Assembly: GCA_964425755.1 (NCBI GenBank)
Contig: CAYRNY010000007.1
Span: 124,001 to 188,000, forward strand
Source: CAYRNY01 sp964425755
GTDB lineage: Bacteria; Chloroflexota; Anaerolineae; Aggregatilineales; Aggregatilineaceae
Length of the DNA stretch: 64,000 nt
Direction: 5' to 3'
The notes under the pieces were generated by a model, which saw nothing but the letters and a program-made list of their open reading frames with translations, did not search any database and was not told the DNA's origin. A program made the position numbers and the translations under genes. Shown piece after piece: positions 31,931 to 41,667 of this stretch; positions within the stretch are counted from its first letter, which is position 1; each line of letters opens with the position of its first letter.

Positions 31931-33817
31931 TCACTCGCCACGCGGCTGTGGGACCACCAGCGCGTAGATCTGCGCGCCGTCGCGATCGTAGACCAGCGTC
32001 AGGTACGGCGCTTCGCTCACCTCGGCGGCAGCATAGGCGGCGGCCTCGTCCAGTGGATCGCGCCAGCGCAGCATGTCCTCGAACGCGCCCGGATTGGCGA
32101 ACACCTGCGGCACGATCACGTACCGCACGCCCGCCTCAAGTAACAGCGCCGCGTGATCGGGGTTTGCCGGATCGCGCCAGAACGCGCGGAACGCGTCTTG
32201 TTCAGCCTTGACGGATTCATCGCCCCGGAAAAACGGCTGCATGCGGAAATAGATCGTGTCGCGCTCGCTGATGACCGGCACCCAGTCGCCCTCGTGCGGT
32301 CCGGGGTGGTTCAGCACGCGCACATCCTGCGGGGTATTCTCGCGCAGCCACGCCATCGCCGCGACATCGGCTTGCGACGAAAACGCGCCGAAGATGCTGG
32401 CCGGTGTGTCTTTGCTCAGCGCCAGCAGCGTGTCAAAGTATCCCACACCCACCACGATCCCCGCCAACGCGATCACCGCCGCCGGGTAGGCCATCGCCGC
32501 CACGATGCGGTCCAGGCGCAGCCGCTGCGCCAGCCACGCCAGCCCGACTCCGCCCAGGATCGTGTACGGGATGATCGGCCCGTGCCAGGCCAGGCTGAAC
32601 GGGTAATCATACTTTAGCAGCGGGTCCATCACGGCAGGGAACATCTCTTCCAGCAGCCCCAGCGTGGAAAACTCGACGATCCCCACCAGCCACACCAACG
32701 CCAGCAGGTGCGCCGGCTTGCGGCGGCGCAACCCAACCAGCGCCCCGACGAGGCTGAACAGGGCGATCACACCGCCGTGCATCAACACCAGCGTGCGCCA
32801 GTGCGCGGAGTCAACCTCAAACGGCGACTCGATATCCGAGCCGAGCAGTTCCTCGATGCTCAGCAACCAGGGGCCGACGATCACCAGCGCCAGCAGCGGG
32901 ATCACCCCCGCGACTACCAGCCATCCGGCGAAGCTGGGGCGCGGTTTCGCCAGCCACACCACGACCAGCCAGGGCACATAGCCGATGATCAGCGCGATCG
33001 TGGTGTCCGGCTGGCTGAGCGGCACGCCCGCCAGGCATAACGCCGCGAAGAGCGCGTCCAGCCAGTGCTGCGATTCGAGAAAGCGCAGCGCGAACGTCAG
33101 AAAACCCAGCGCAAACGTCAGCGCCAACAGCGCGGTATAGTGCGAGTCCATGAACGCCGTGAACATGCCCGTGCCGAGCAGCGCCGCCAGCATAAACCCC
33201 CGCCCGGTGCGCGGTCCTTCGATCTCGCAGCCAAAATCATACGCCGCCCAGACGAACAAAGCCGCCGTCGCAGCGCTGGCGAGCAGCATCAGCTCGTGGA
33301 TGGCAAAATCAAAACGCGTGCCCAGGTGCGCGATCGCGCCGAAATAGGCCGGGGAATACAGGTATTCGATCTGCGGGTGCCAGGGCGCGAGCGTGGTATA
33401 GTCGCCGCCTTCGCGCAGCAGCAGCGCGAGATAGCCGAACCCTTGCGCGTCGGTATCCAGCGGCACGGGCAGCACCGACGCGATCGCGCCGAACAACACG
33501 ATCACCGCCAGCAGGATCGCCAGGTCGCGCCCGCTGGGCCAGCGCCAGGCCGGTTCGCCGACCGTGCCGCGATAGTAGCTGGCCGTCATCGCCGCGCTGA
33601 ACACCGCCACGGCGAACACGCTCAGCGCCACCGCGTCCACCAGCCCTGCCGACCATCCCAGGCGCGGCGCGAGCACCCACGTCCCATCGACAACCAGCGC
33701 CACCAGCGCCACCGTCCCCAGCCCGATCCGCGCGCCGCGTGCCGGCAGGATCGACGCCAGAAGCGTGCCCGCCCCGAACAAAACCGCCACCAACAGCACA
33801 TATGCCACAATGATCAC
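31931..33817 (-). CDS. Multi-pass membrane protein, GT-C glycosyltransferase-like
   Basis: 628 aa with about 12-14 hydrophobic helices and a soluble C-terminal part of about 150 residues. The first extracytoplasmic loop (LPVPLDTDAQGFGYLALLLREGGDY) contains acidic residues in the position expected for GT-C lipid-linked sugar transferases, followed by HPQIEYLYSPAY. It may transfer a sugar from polyprenyl phosphate or act as a polymerase (Wzy-like); I cannot decide. The start is GTG at 33817, overlapping the acyltransferase stop (GTGA), with GGGAG upstream. It is the last gene of the minus-strand glycan block. Confidence 0.7.
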   Translation of the reverse strand: MIIVAYVLLVAVLFGAGTLLASILPARGARIGLGTVALVALVVDGTWVLAPRLGWSAGLVDAVALSVFAVAVFSAAMTASYYRGTVGEPAWRWPSGRDLAILLAVIVLFGAIASVLPVPLDTDAQGFGYLALLLREGGDYTTLAPWHPQIEYLYSPAYFGAIAHLGTRFDFAIHELMLLASAATAALFVWAAYDFGCEIEGPRTGRGFMLAALLGTGMFTAFMDSHYTALLALTFALGFLTFALRFLESQHWLDALFAALCLAGVPLSQPDTTIALIIGYVPWLVVVWLAKPRPSFAGWLVVAGVIPLLALVIVGPWLLSIEELLGSDIESPFEVDSAHWRTLVLMHGGVIALFSLVGALVGLRRRKPAHLLALVWLVGIVEFSTLGLLEEMFPAVMDPLLKYDYPFSLAWHGPIIPYTILGGVGLAWLAQRLRLDRIVAAMAYPAAVIALAGIVVGVGYFDTLLALSKDTPASIFGAFSSQADVAAMAWLRENTPQDVRVLNHPGPHEGDWVPVISERDTIYFRMQPFFRGDESVKAEQDAFRAFWRDPANPDHAALLLEAGVRYVIVPQVFANPGAFEDMLRWRDPLDEAAAYAAAEVSEAPYLTLVYDRDGAQIYALVVPQPRGE

Positions 33818-34482
33818 GTTGCCAGCTCCCGAATGACTTGTGCCGGATTCCCCGCCGCGATCACGCCGGGGGGAATGTCACGCGTGACGACGCTGCCCGC
33901 GCCGATCACACTCTGCGCCCCGATTGTCACCCCTTTCAAGACCAGCGACTGCATCCCGATGAACACGCCGTCCTCGATCACGACCGGCGCGGTCGCACCG
34001 TCCAGCGGGCGCGCCAGTCGATCCGCCAGCCGTAGCGGGTGGAAGTCGGTATCGGTGATCGTGCAGTTGCCACCCACCCAGACATCATCCCCGATCACGA
34101 TACGCTCTTCGGCGCAGATCGTGCCGCCCGTCATGCCGAAACCGCGCCCGATCACCAACTGCGCGCCGGGCCGCCGCGTCGAAAGGATCACCGGGTGGAA
34201 CGGCCCCAGCGCGTTGCTATGTGGGATCGAACGCAGCGAAAGATCGTCCCCGATCTGCAGCACGCTGCGCCGGTGCTTCTGCAGGATCGGCACGCCATAA
34301 AAACGCCAGTTCCGGCCCCAGCGCACGCCCGCCAGCGCGAAGATCAGGCGCGTCATGGGCCAGCTCACAACACGCCGCAACTCAAGCCGGACGCGCCAGG
34401 GTGTCTCCCACGCCATCCGCAGCGCCGCCGCCGAGAGCGGCGACTCCGGCAGCGTGCGATCGTGGGGCGCGCGGTCGCTCAT
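33814..34482 (-). CDS. Hexapeptide-repeat acetyltransferase (WcaF/WbbJ-like)
   Basis: 222 aa. The C-terminal half shows the left-handed beta-helix pattern of imperfect hexapeptides (IVIGDDVWVGGNCTI, VVIEDGVFIGMQSLVLKGVTIGAQSVIGAGSVVTRDIPPG), ending in the usual AGNPAQVIREL. These trimeric enzymes O-acetylate sugars, often in capsular or O-antigen repeats. It overlaps the CgeB-like transferase stop by 4 nt (ATGA) and the membrane protein start by 4 nt, so the three genes are tightly coupled. Confidence 0.9.
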   Translation of the reverse strand: MSDRAPHDRTLPESPLSAAALRMAWETPWRVRLELRRVVSWPMTRLIFALAGVRWGRNWRFYGVPILQKHRRSVLQIGDDLSLRSIPHSNALGPFHPVILSTRRPGAQLVIGRGFGMTGGTICAEERIVIGDDVWVGGNCTITDTDFHPLRLADRLARPLDGATAPVVIEDGVFIGMQSLVLKGVTIGAQSVIGAGSVVTRDIPPGVIAAGNPAQVIRELAT

Positions 34483-35666
34483 AGGTAGCCCTCGATGATC
34501 TTCACCAGGTCGCGCGCGCGGTGGCGGAACGTGTGCTGCTTGAGGAAGCGCTCGCGCGCCGCCTGGCCCATCCGGCGCCGCGCGTCGTCATGCGCCAGCA
34601 ACCAGCGGATGCGCTCGATCGCCTCTTCCGCGCTGTGTACGACGATCAGCTCTTTTTCCGGCTCGAACCACGTCTCGATGCCCGCGTAGGGGTTGCACAC
34701 CATGCACGCGCCGAGTGAGGCCAGCTCAAACGGGCGCGAGCTGGACGACGCGAACACCGACGCATGCGCCTTGCGCGTGATCACCAGGTTGATCTTGCTG
34801 CGGCAGGCATACTCGCGCAGCTTGCTGAACGAGAGGTATGGCAGCAATTGGGTGTTGCCCAGGTCGCCCAGCTTGGTGCCGCGCACGGCGAAGATCGCGT
34901 CCGGCAGCGCCAGGCTGGGTTCGCGCACCAACGCGTCGATCCACTCGGCGCGATACTCGCGCCCGTGCCCGTAGAAGAACGCGTCGATATCCTGCGGCAC
35001 ATCAACGGGGATGAACAGGTCTTCGTCCGCGCCGTAGAACAGCGTGTGCACGGCCTGTGCGCCCAGGTCCCGCAGGCCCTGTTTGCCGCCTTCGCTGTTG
35101 GAGATGAACGCGGTGTACTCGCTCAGGTCTGCGCCGTGATAGATGCGGAAGCCGGTCGCAAAGCCCATGAAGCTCGGCAGGCTGGCGGGCACGTCGCCAT
35201 CGTAGAAGAACACCGGCTTGTCGTGGCGCTCGATCACGTGCCGCGCCACGCCGGGAATCTGGTTCGCCGGGACGGTGATCATCAGCACGGCGTCGATATC
35301 CGGGTGCTGGCGCAGGATGCGGTCCAGGTGCCGCCGCCACTGCGGGGCGATCACGGTCTGCGCGACCTGGCGCACGGCGCGGTCAGAGAGGCGCTCCGCC
35401 TCGACTTGCGTGCCCCCGGCCTGGGCCTGCTGCTCGCCGGTGAAGCGCCGCACCGTATCGCGCACCAGCTTGAACGCGTCGCCTTCCAGCTTGGTCGGGT
35501 TCGGTTCGGCGCGCCACCAGGGGGCCTCAATCGCGGGTCCCTGGTACGGCGTCGCGATCACGTCCACCCCGACCTCGTAAAGCGCTTTGAGCAACTGCCA
35601 CCAGGCCGGCGTCGCGCTGAATTTTTGCGTCAGGTCCAGGGACGAGACAACCACCAATAACTTCAT
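34479..35666 (-). CDS. CgeB-like glycosyltransferase
   Basis: 395 aa. A GT-B-type protein whose C-terminal half has the Glyco_trans_1_2 pattern: SSSSRPFELASLGACMVCNPYAGIETWFEPEKELIVV, then AEEAIERIRWLLAHDDARRRMGQAARERFLKQHTFRHRA. The N-terminal half (LLVVVSSLDLTQKFSATPAWWQLLKAL) is less typical. Relatives (CgeB, spore-coat and polysaccharide proteins) glycosylate surface structures. The ATG at 35666 is preferred over 35690 because AGGTGA precedes it. A second protein of this type lies in the plus-strand glycan block. Confidence 0.82.
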   Translation of the reverse strand: MKLLVVVSSLDLTQKFSATPAWWQLLKALYEVGVDVIATPYQGPAIEAPWWRAEPNPTKLEGDAFKLVRDTVRRFTGEQQAQAGGTQVEAERLSDRAVRQVAQTVIAPQWRRHLDRILRQHPDIDAVLMITVPANQIPGVARHVIERHDKPVFFYDGDVPASLPSFMGFATGFRIYHGADLSEYTAFISNSEGGKQGLRDLGAQAVHTLFYGADEDLFIPVDVPQDIDAFFYGHGREYRAEWIDALVREPSLALPDAIFAVRGTKLGDLGNTQLLPYLSFSKLREYACRSKINLVITRKAHASVFASSSSRPFELASLGACMVCNPYAGIETWFEPEKELIVVHSAEEAIERIRWLLAHDDARRRMGQAARERFLKQHTFRHRARDLVKIIEGYL

Positions 35667-35777
35667 ACAGTCACCTGATCTGTTCGTCATGCTTGGTCAA
35701 AACGCCGCGTGCGGCTGGTGCGGCGTTCTGGTGGCTCACTAACACAGGCACAAGTATAGCCCCGATCGAGGCGAAAC

Positions 35778-37043
35778 TCACAACCGGCCCTTGCGACGGC
35801 GACGTTCAAGCGCGCGTTCATAGACGTCCAGCATCGCTGCCGTCTGGTGTTGCAGGGTAAATTGCTCCTCAACCCGGCGGCGACCGGCAGCCGCCATCCG
35901 CGCGCGCAGCGCCTCATCCGCCAACAGCCGCGCCAGCCGGTCCGCCAGCGCGTCGATATCATACGGATTGACGACAAACCCTGTTTCCCCGTCGATTACG
36001 AGTTCTTTTGCGCCGCCGAAGATCGTCGTCACCGGCGGCGCGCCCGCCGCCATGCCTTCGAGGTTCATGGTAGGAAACGAGTCAAAACACACCGACGGCG
36101 TCGCGACCGCGTCCGCCAGCCGGTAGGCAGTCGCCAGTTCGGACGCTTCCAGCCAACCGCCGAACACGATCGCGCCGGCCAGGTCGGGATTCTCCGCGAT
36201 CACGCGCTGCGCGTACTCATCTGAACGCGCCAGCACCAGCAGCGCCACGTCCGGCACCGCCTGCCGCACCCGGCGCAACGCCGCGAAAAGCTGCTGATCG
36301 CCTTTGGCACGGTTCAGCCGCCCGCCGAACAGGATCACGCGCCGCCCCTGCAAGTTGTAGCGCTGGCGCAACACGTCGATCGCGGCGTCCGGCACGTCAA
36401 ACCGTGCCGGATCGACCCCGTTATACACGACCTCAAACGGCGGCAGGTGGTTCGCTTCCAGCGCGGCTTTCAGTTCGTGGCTGACCGCGACGCGCATATC
36501 GGTATAGTAGCGCATCGTGTGCCGGATCGACAGGTTGCGCGCCGGGTTCCAGCGTAACTTCATACGCCGCCAGTTGTAGCCGAACGGCAGCCGGTAGTCG
36601 AACCCGTCAAGCTGGTGCGGGTTCGACGGGTCGATGAAATGGGTCAGCTTGCCGTACGCGAACGTCATCGCGTCGTGCGCGGTGAACACGGTCGCCGCGT
36701 GCGCGTGACGCCCGATCACCAGGCTGTGATACCCGAGATGCACATGCACGTTATGCGCGTGCACGACATCAGGGTCCAGCTTGCGCAGCAACCGGTTGAG
36801 CGGGATCACCGTCTGCGGGTTGAGCAACCCAAACCACGCCTGCCAGCGCGGGGCATAACGCGAGTGCAACAGGTGCACCGTGATGCCCTGGCGATTCTCT
36901 TCGCGCGCGGGGCCAGCCGTGGCGGTCACGAACGTGACACGATGCCCGGCAGCGATCAGCCCGTGCCCAAGCTGCCACGCGACCCGCCCGGCACCGCCCG
37001 GACTTTCCGGCGGCAGCGAATCATTCAGGATGACGATATGCAT
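35778..37043 (-). CDS. GT4-family glycosyltransferase
   Basis: 421 aa, GT-B fold. The N-terminal PPESPGGAGRVAWQLGHGL is the acceptor-side glycine loop, VVYNGVDPARF marks the domain junction and ILFGGRLNRAKGDQQLFAAL starts the nucleotide-sugar domain; FPTMNLEGMAAGAPPV replaces the usual E-x7-E. It transfers a sugar from a nucleotide donor during glycan assembly at the inner face of the membrane. It is separated by 111 nt from the next gene and 97 nt from the previous one, so it may have its own expression signals. The GAG ribosome site is weak. Confidence 0.9.
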   Translation of the reverse strand: MHIVILNDSLPPESPGGAGRVAWQLGHGLIAAGHRVTFVTATAGPAREENRQGITVHLLHSRYAPRWQAWFGLLNPQTVIPLNRLLRKLDPDVVHAHNVHVHLGYHSLVIGRHAHAATVFTAHDAMTFAYGKLTHFIDPSNPHQLDGFDYRLPFGYNWRRMKLRWNPARNLSIRHTMRYYTDMRVAVSHELKAALEANHLPPFEVVYNGVDPARFDVPDAAIDVLRQRYNLQGRRVILFGGRLNRAKGDQQLFAALRRVRQAVPDVALLVLARSDEYAQRVIAENPDLAGAIVFGGWLEASELATAYRLADAVATPSVCFDSFPTMNLEGMAAGAPPVTTIFGGAKELVIDGETGFVVNPYDIDALADRLARLLADEALRARMAAAGRRRVEEQFTLQHQTAAMLDVYERALERRRRKGRL

Positions 37044-37140
37044 CGAGGATAGCTCACTGTGACCTGGTAACAATATAAGCGGACACAAGCATAACACACC
37101 CCGCGCGGCATGTCAGGCGGTCAAACGGCGCGCGGCGCGA

Positions 37141-38256
37141 TCAGGTTTCCCGCAGCAGGCGCGCATATAGCGCGGCAACGCGTTCCGCGACCGCCGACCA
37201 ATCCTGCGTGCGGGCGTAGGCACGCCCCCCCGCACGCAACCGCTCGCGCAGATCGGCATCGGTGAGCACGCGCGTGATCGCGCTCGCCAGTTCGATCACG
37301 TCGCGCTGCGGGACCAGCAGCCCGGTTTCGCCATCGACCACCGCCTCTTCAATGCCGCTGCCACGCGTGCCGATCACCGGCAGCCCGGACGCGCTCGCCT
37401 CAAGGAACACCAGCCCGAAGCCCTCGAACCGCTGGCCCACGTTCAACGAGGGCAGCGCGAACACGTCCGCGTGCTGGTACCAGCCGCGCAATTCCTCCTC
37501 GGCGATCATGCCGGCCAGGTGCACGCAGTCTTGCAGGCCGGACTCTTCGATCTGGCGCTCGACCAGCGCGAGATAATGCACATCGTCCTGCAACCCGGTG
37601 ACGACAAGCTGGGCATCAGGCACGTGCCGGCGCACTTTCTCCAGCGCCTCGACCAGCAGGTGCGTGCCCTTGCGCTGCTTGACGCCGCCCGTCGCCAGGA
37701 TCGTCGGGCCGCGCTTGTCGGGCTTCGGCGCGGGGGCCTGGAACCGGTCCACGTGCACGCCGTTATGAATCACGCTGAGATCGGCGTCCGGCAGCACGGC
37801 ACGCACGCGCCCGGCGGTGTATGCGCTGACCGCGACCAGGTGCGCGCGGCGATACGCCCGGCGATACAGCCGCCCGACCAAAGGCCGCTGTGCGGTCTGG
37901 GGCACGTAGGTGCCGTGCGCGGTGACCACCAGCGGGCGCGGTCCCGCAACCGCCGCGCCGATCACGCTGTACGGCTCGGCCACGACGTGCAGCAGGTCGC
38001 AGTCCTGGGCCGCGCGCCGCACGCGGGATGTCGCCAGCAGCGAGCGCAGCACGAACATGCGCTGGCGCGGGACCAGGCCCGGCAGCACCGGGCGCACGTC
38101 CGCCAGCGGAACCGACTCCGGCACCGGGGCGGGGTGCGTCTGCGTCAGCGCGACGACCTCCACGCCCTGCCCGCCGAGCGCGGTCGCCAGCTCCAGCGCG
38201 TAGCGCGCCCAGCCGTAATTAGCTGCGATCTCGGATATCAGAAACGCGACGCGCAT
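37141..38256 (-). CDS. GT4-family glycosyltransferase
   Basis: 371 aa, GT-B fold. It starts MRVAFLISEIAANYGWARYALELATAL, with VIHNGVHVDRF at the domain boundary, ILATGGVKQRKGTHLLVEAL for the donor domain and EGFGLVFLEASASGLPVIGT, the complete E-x7-E donor motif. The start ATG shares one base with the upstream stop (TAATG). It belongs to the run of five overlapping or abutting transferase genes from 42788 down to 37141. Donor and acceptor are unknown. Confidence 0.92.
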   Translation of the reverse strand: MRVAFLISEIAANYGWARYALELATALGGQGVEVVALTQTHPAPVPESVPLADVRPVLPGLVPRQRMFVLRSLLATSRVRRAAQDCDLLHVVAEPYSVIGAAVAGPRPLVVTAHGTYVPQTAQRPLVGRLYRRAYRRAHLVAVSAYTAGRVRAVLPDADLSVIHNGVHVDRFQAPAPKPDKRGPTILATGGVKQRKGTHLLVEALEKVRRHVPDAQLVVTGLQDDVHYLALVERQIEESGLQDCVHLAGMIAEEELRGWYQHADVFALPSLNVGQRFEGFGLVFLEASASGLPVIGTRGSGIEEAVVDGETGLLVPQRDVIELASAITRVLTDADLRERLRAGGRAYARTQDWSAVAERVAALYARLLRET

Positions 38257-39452
38257 TACGGCTCCTCCCCAATAAAGTTACGAATCCGCGCGGCGCGCCG
38301 GTCCCACGCGTAATGTTGCGCCGCCGCCTGCGCGCGCTGCCCCAGCCGGGCGCACAGATCGGGATCGGTCGCCAACTGCCGCAGCGCAGCGGCAAGCGCG
38401 CCCGCGTCACCGGGCGGCACCAACAGCGCCGTGTCGCCATGCTGGACCACTTCCGCCGTGCTGGGCAGATCGGACGCGACGACCGCGCACCCCCCCGCCA
38501 TATACTCGAACAGCTTCAACGCCGAAGCGCTGTAAGCGAAGTGCTCCATCCAGGGCAGCGGCATGACACCAACGTCCATCGCCGCCAGGTAACGCGGCAC
38601 GGCATCCGGCGCGACCTGCCCCACAGCATGCAGACGCGCCGCTGGCAGTCCATGCTCCTTCCACGCACGACGTAGCTGGGCGACACCTTCCGCAGGGCCG
38701 CCCACCAGCAGCAGGTGGATCGCGGCGGCATCTGGATCGATGCTGGCAAGCGCGCTCACCAGCGTGTCGAGACCCTTCGACATGCCCATCGTGTGCAGCC
38801 GTCCCACGTAGCCCACGACGAACGCATCCGGCGGCAGTCCCACTGCCGCGCGCGCGTCCTGCCGCGAGGGCAGGTTCTCAAACCGCGCCGCGCGGAAGCC
38901 GTCGTGCTCGATCTGCACGCGTCGCGCCCCGAGATCGCGCATGTGCTGCGCGAGATGCCCGGTGATCGCCACGACGAACGCGCGCCGGGCCACAAACCCC
39001 TGCATCCAGCGCCCGGTCCGCGACTCGTGCACCTGGTGCACCTCGTAGACCAGCTTCGCGCGCCGCCACAACAGGGGGCGCAGCAGCGCCAGCGTGAACG
39101 CGACGAACACGTCGCGCGTGTAGAGCACGTCCCGGCGGCGAAACGGCAGCCACAGCAGCAGCGCCAGCAGATAGGTGATCGTCTGCGTTATGAACGCGAC
39201 ATGGTAACGCGGAAACAGCGCGAACAGGTCCAGGCACGGCAGGCGGTGGAACGCGAAATTGCGCTTGACGCCGTAATGCGCCCACAGCGACGCAACGCGC
39301 CGCAGCTCCGGCGTGTTGATCCGGCGCGGCGTCACCAGCGTGACCGCGTAGCCGGCATCCGCGAGCGCTTCGCAGTTCTGCACGATCTGCAGGCCGTGCG
39401 CCTTTTCGGTCGGCAGGCGATTGTTCGCGAGGTAGATCAGGTGCTCGCTCAT
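38256..39452 (-). CDS. GT4-family glycosyltransferase
   Basis: 398 aa, GT-B fold. It starts IYLANNRLPTEKAHGLQIVQNCEALADAGYAV, the pattern of WbuB/WcaI-like transferases, has FVVGYVGRLHTMGMSKGLDTLVSAL in the donor domain and a divergent donor loop (SASALKLFEYMAGGCAVVASDLP). The start overlaps the upstream gene by 4 nt (ATGA) and the stop touches the downstream start, so it is in the middle of a coupled chain. The long basic, hydrophobic stretch around residues 90-130 could dock to the membrane. Confidence 0.9.
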   Translation of the reverse strand: MSEHLIYLANNRLPTEKAHGLQIVQNCEALADAGYAVTLVTPRRINTPELRRVASLWAHYGVKRNFAFHRLPCLDLFALFPRYHVAFITQTITYLLALLLWLPFRRRDVLYTRDVFVAFTLALLRPLLWRRAKLVYEVHQVHESRTGRWMQGFVARRAFVVAITGHLAQHMRDLGARRVQIEHDGFRAARFENLPSRQDARAAVGLPPDAFVVGYVGRLHTMGMSKGLDTLVSALASIDPDAAAIHLLLVGGPAEGVAQLRRAWKEHGLPAARLHAVGQVAPDAVPRYLAAMDVGVMPLPWMEHFAYSASALKLFEYMAGGCAVVASDLPSTAEVVQHGDTALLVPPGDAGALAAALRQLATDPDLCARLGQRAQAAAQHYAWDRRAARIRNFIGEEP

Positions 39453-40513
39453 GGATTCGCCGCCTTGTGCATCAACTGTGTGACGCGGTCCATCAGGCTG
39501 TCCAGCGAATGCTGCGCGATCACGTTGTCACGTAGTTTGCGCCCCATCGCGGCCCGTTCATCAGGGGACAGCGCCAGCAGCGCCGCCAGCCGGTCCGCGA
39601 GCACATCGTCATCGGCACCGTGGGGCAGATACAATAGGTCCGCCGCCGGGCCGAGCACGGGCAGGAAGTCGGTATTCATCACCAGCGTGGGTTTTCCCGC
39701 CAGCATCGACTCCAGCGCCGCCTTGTCGAATAATCCCGGTGGGCTGAGATTGACGCCGATCGCGCTCTGAGCGACCGCCTCGGCAAGCGCGGGACGAGCC
39801 AGCGGCCCGGTGAACGCCACCGGGTGGGCGGCGTCAAACTTCCGCGCCAGCGCCTCGAGTTCGGCGGGATAATCCGGCGCCACTTCGACAGGGCCGCCCA
39901 CGAACTGCACGCGGAACGGGCCGACCGCGTCCCGTTCGGCGACGCGTCCCAGTGCGCGCAGCAACCGGTCCTGCCCCTTAATACGCGCCAGCCGCGCGAC
40001 GTGAATCACGGTTGGCGGGCTGCTTTCCGCCTCCGCGTGAGGGAACAGCGCGGTCTCGATGCCGTGCCCCATCACATGCACCTTGCGCGAATCCAGCGGG
40101 AAGCTGCTCTCCGACGCCGTCAGAATGTGTGTGGCAAGCATGTGCGCGATGCGCAGTTCCGGCGTGACCTGGCGATGCGTATACCACAACATCAGCGGCT
40201 TGCCGTACAGCCGCGCCCAGGGTGCCGCGAACAACACGTAGCGCGAGATCATGTGGCAGAACACGCCGTCCGCCTGCGGGACGAGCCGCCGCAAATGACG
40301 CGTGAAGTGGAACGCTTGCACCACGCGGCCCGCGCCGGATTCCTTGCCCATGCTGTACGCGCGCACGTTGCCCGGCAGCGCGGGATCAGCGGACTCCTGG
40401 CAGATCACATCCAGGTGATCCAGCCGCGCCGCCAGCGCTTCGACCCAGCGCATGACAAACCCCATGCGGTCATCGGCAGGATCGAGTTTGCGGGTGATCA
40501 TGATCCAGCGCAT
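39449..40513 (-). CDS. GT4-family glycosyltransferase
   Basis: 354 aa, GT-B fold. HVARLARIKGQDRLLRALGRV is the donor-domain start and SPPGLFDKAALESMLAGKPTLVMNT is the donor-binding loop. The N-terminal half (HDLDVICQES, ADGVFCHMISRY) resembles transferases with a short acceptor domain. Two starts are possible: TTG at 40519, overlapping the upstream stop, and ATG at 40513. AAAGGGG (40528-40522) is 8 nt from the ATG and only 2 nt from the TTG, so the ATG is chosen. Confidence 0.88.
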   Translation of the reverse strand: MRWIMITRKLDPADDRMGFVMRWVEALAARLDHLDVICQESADPALPGNVRAYSMGKESGAGRVVQAFHFTRHLRRLVPQADGVFCHMISRYVLFAAPWARLYGKPLMLWYTHRQVTPELRIAHMLATHILTASESSFPLDSRKVHVMGHGIETALFPHAEAESSPPTVIHVARLARIKGQDRLLRALGRVAERDAVGPFRVQFVGGPVEVAPDYPAELEALARKFDAAHPVAFTGPLARPALAEAVAQSAIGVNLSPPGLFDKAALESMLAGKPTLVMNTDFLPVLGPAADLLYLPHGADDDVLADRLAALLALSPDERAAMGRKLRDNVIAQHSLDSLMDRVTQLMHKAANP

Positions 40514-40515
40514 AG

Positions 40516-41667
40516 TCAACGCCCCTTTGCCACGCGCAGCGTGTGCTGAAACGACTCGACCACGCGATCCAACTGGCGCGCGTAATCGAACCGCGCCAGC
40601 ATGTCCCGCTGGCCCGCCGCGCCCATCGCCCGCGCCCGGCGGGGATCGTCGATCAGGGCCCGCATCGCCGCAGCGAGCGCGCCCGGCGAGTGCCCCACAA
40701 GCAAGCCCATCTCGCGATCGCGCACGATTTCGCGGGAGCCGTCCGTATCCGTCGCGACGACCGGCGTACCGGCGGCCAGCGCCTCGACCAACACCTTGCC
40801 GAAACCCTCGTAACGCGAGCTGTGCGCGTAGACATCCGCGAGCTGGTAGTACGCGGGCAGGTCGCCATGCTCGACGCGCCCGGTGACGATCACCCCGGCG
40901 GCCTCGGCGCGCCGCTTGAACTGCGGGCGCGCGCTGAAATCCCCGACCATCACCAGCCGCGCGATGGGCCGCTCGCGTTTCAGGCGTTCGTAAGCCGCCA
41001 GCAACAGCTCGACATGCTTGGCTGGCCCCGGCAGCCCGATCCAGAGGATCACCGGCGTGCCCGGCAGGATGCCCAGCGATTCCCGCAGCGCGGCGAGGCG
41101 CTCCGGCGCGACCGGCTCGGCGAAGATGCTGACGTGCGTGGGCGTGGGCAGCACGGCGACGCGCTCCGCCGCGATCCCGCGCCGGACGTAGGCCGCCTTT
41201 TCGCTCTCGGTCAGCACGCGGTGCGTGTCGGCGCGCCGGAGCGTGAACTCACCGAGCCAGGACAGCAACCGGTTGCGCAGCGGGCGCTCGCGCAGCCAGG
41301 CGGAGCTGTTGAAGAACGAGCTGTGATTTTGCATGTCCAGTGCCACGCCGAAGCGCCACTTGAGCAGCAACCCAACCAGCCCGCATGCAAACGGGTCCTG
41401 CGTTGTGACCACGTCGGCGGGGTGTGTGCGCTGCACGCGCGCGGCGATGCGATAGGCCACCCAGGGGAACAGCACCGGGCGCGTGTTGGTCGGGTAGATC
41501 ACGAAATGCTCCGCGACGCGCGTCACGCTGCGCGGCTGCGCGGCGGGATTGTACGTGACGATGGTCAGTTCCCCAATGCGGTTGGCATATTCGATGTGGC
41601 GCTGGACGGTGTTGCCGTGCGGATCGCCGAGCATGCTCGCGTCCAGGCTGATCATCATGACATGCAT
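40516..41667 (-). CDS. GT4-family glycosyltransferase
   Basis: 383 aa, GT-B fold. It starts MHVMMISLDASMLGDPHGNTVQRHIEYANRIG, with TQDPFACGLVGLLLKWRF in the acceptor domain, ILWIGLPGPAKHVELLLAAYERL in the donor domain and RYEGFGKVLVEALAAGTPVVAT as a full E-x7-E motif followed by TDGSREIV. GGAG lies about 7 nt before the ATG at 41667, which is therefore preferred to an earlier in-frame codon. It overlaps the upstream gene by 13 nt. Confidence 0.92.
   Translation of the reverse strand: MHVMMISLDASMLGDPHGNTVQRHIEYANRIGELTIVTYNPAAQPRSVTRVAEHFVIYPTNTRPVLFPWVAYRIAARVQRTHPADVVTTQDPFACGLVGLLLKWRFGVALDMQNHSSFFNSSAWLRERPLRNRLLSWLGEFTLRRADTHRVLTESEKAAYVRRGIAAERVAVLPTPTHVSIFAEPVAPERLAALRESLGILPGTPVILWIGLPGPAKHVELLLAAYERLKRERPIARLVMVGDFSARPQFKRRAEAAGVIVTGRVEHGDLPAYYQLADVYAHSSRYEGFGKVLVEALAAGTPVVATDTDGSREIVRDREMGLLVGHSPGALAAAMRALIDDPRRARAMGAAGQRDMLARFDYARQLDRVVESFQHTLRVAKGR

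Noticed and set aside
31786..32211. Plus-strand frame starting near the consensus promoter at 31823
   Set aside because: Its start precedes the predicted transcript start, it lacks a ribosome site and most of it lies antisense to the membrane protein gene with shadow composition.
40517..40519. TTG start for the glycosyltransferase ending at 39449
   Set aside because: The ribosome site AAAGGGG is only 2 nt away from the TTG but 8 nt from the ATG at 40513.
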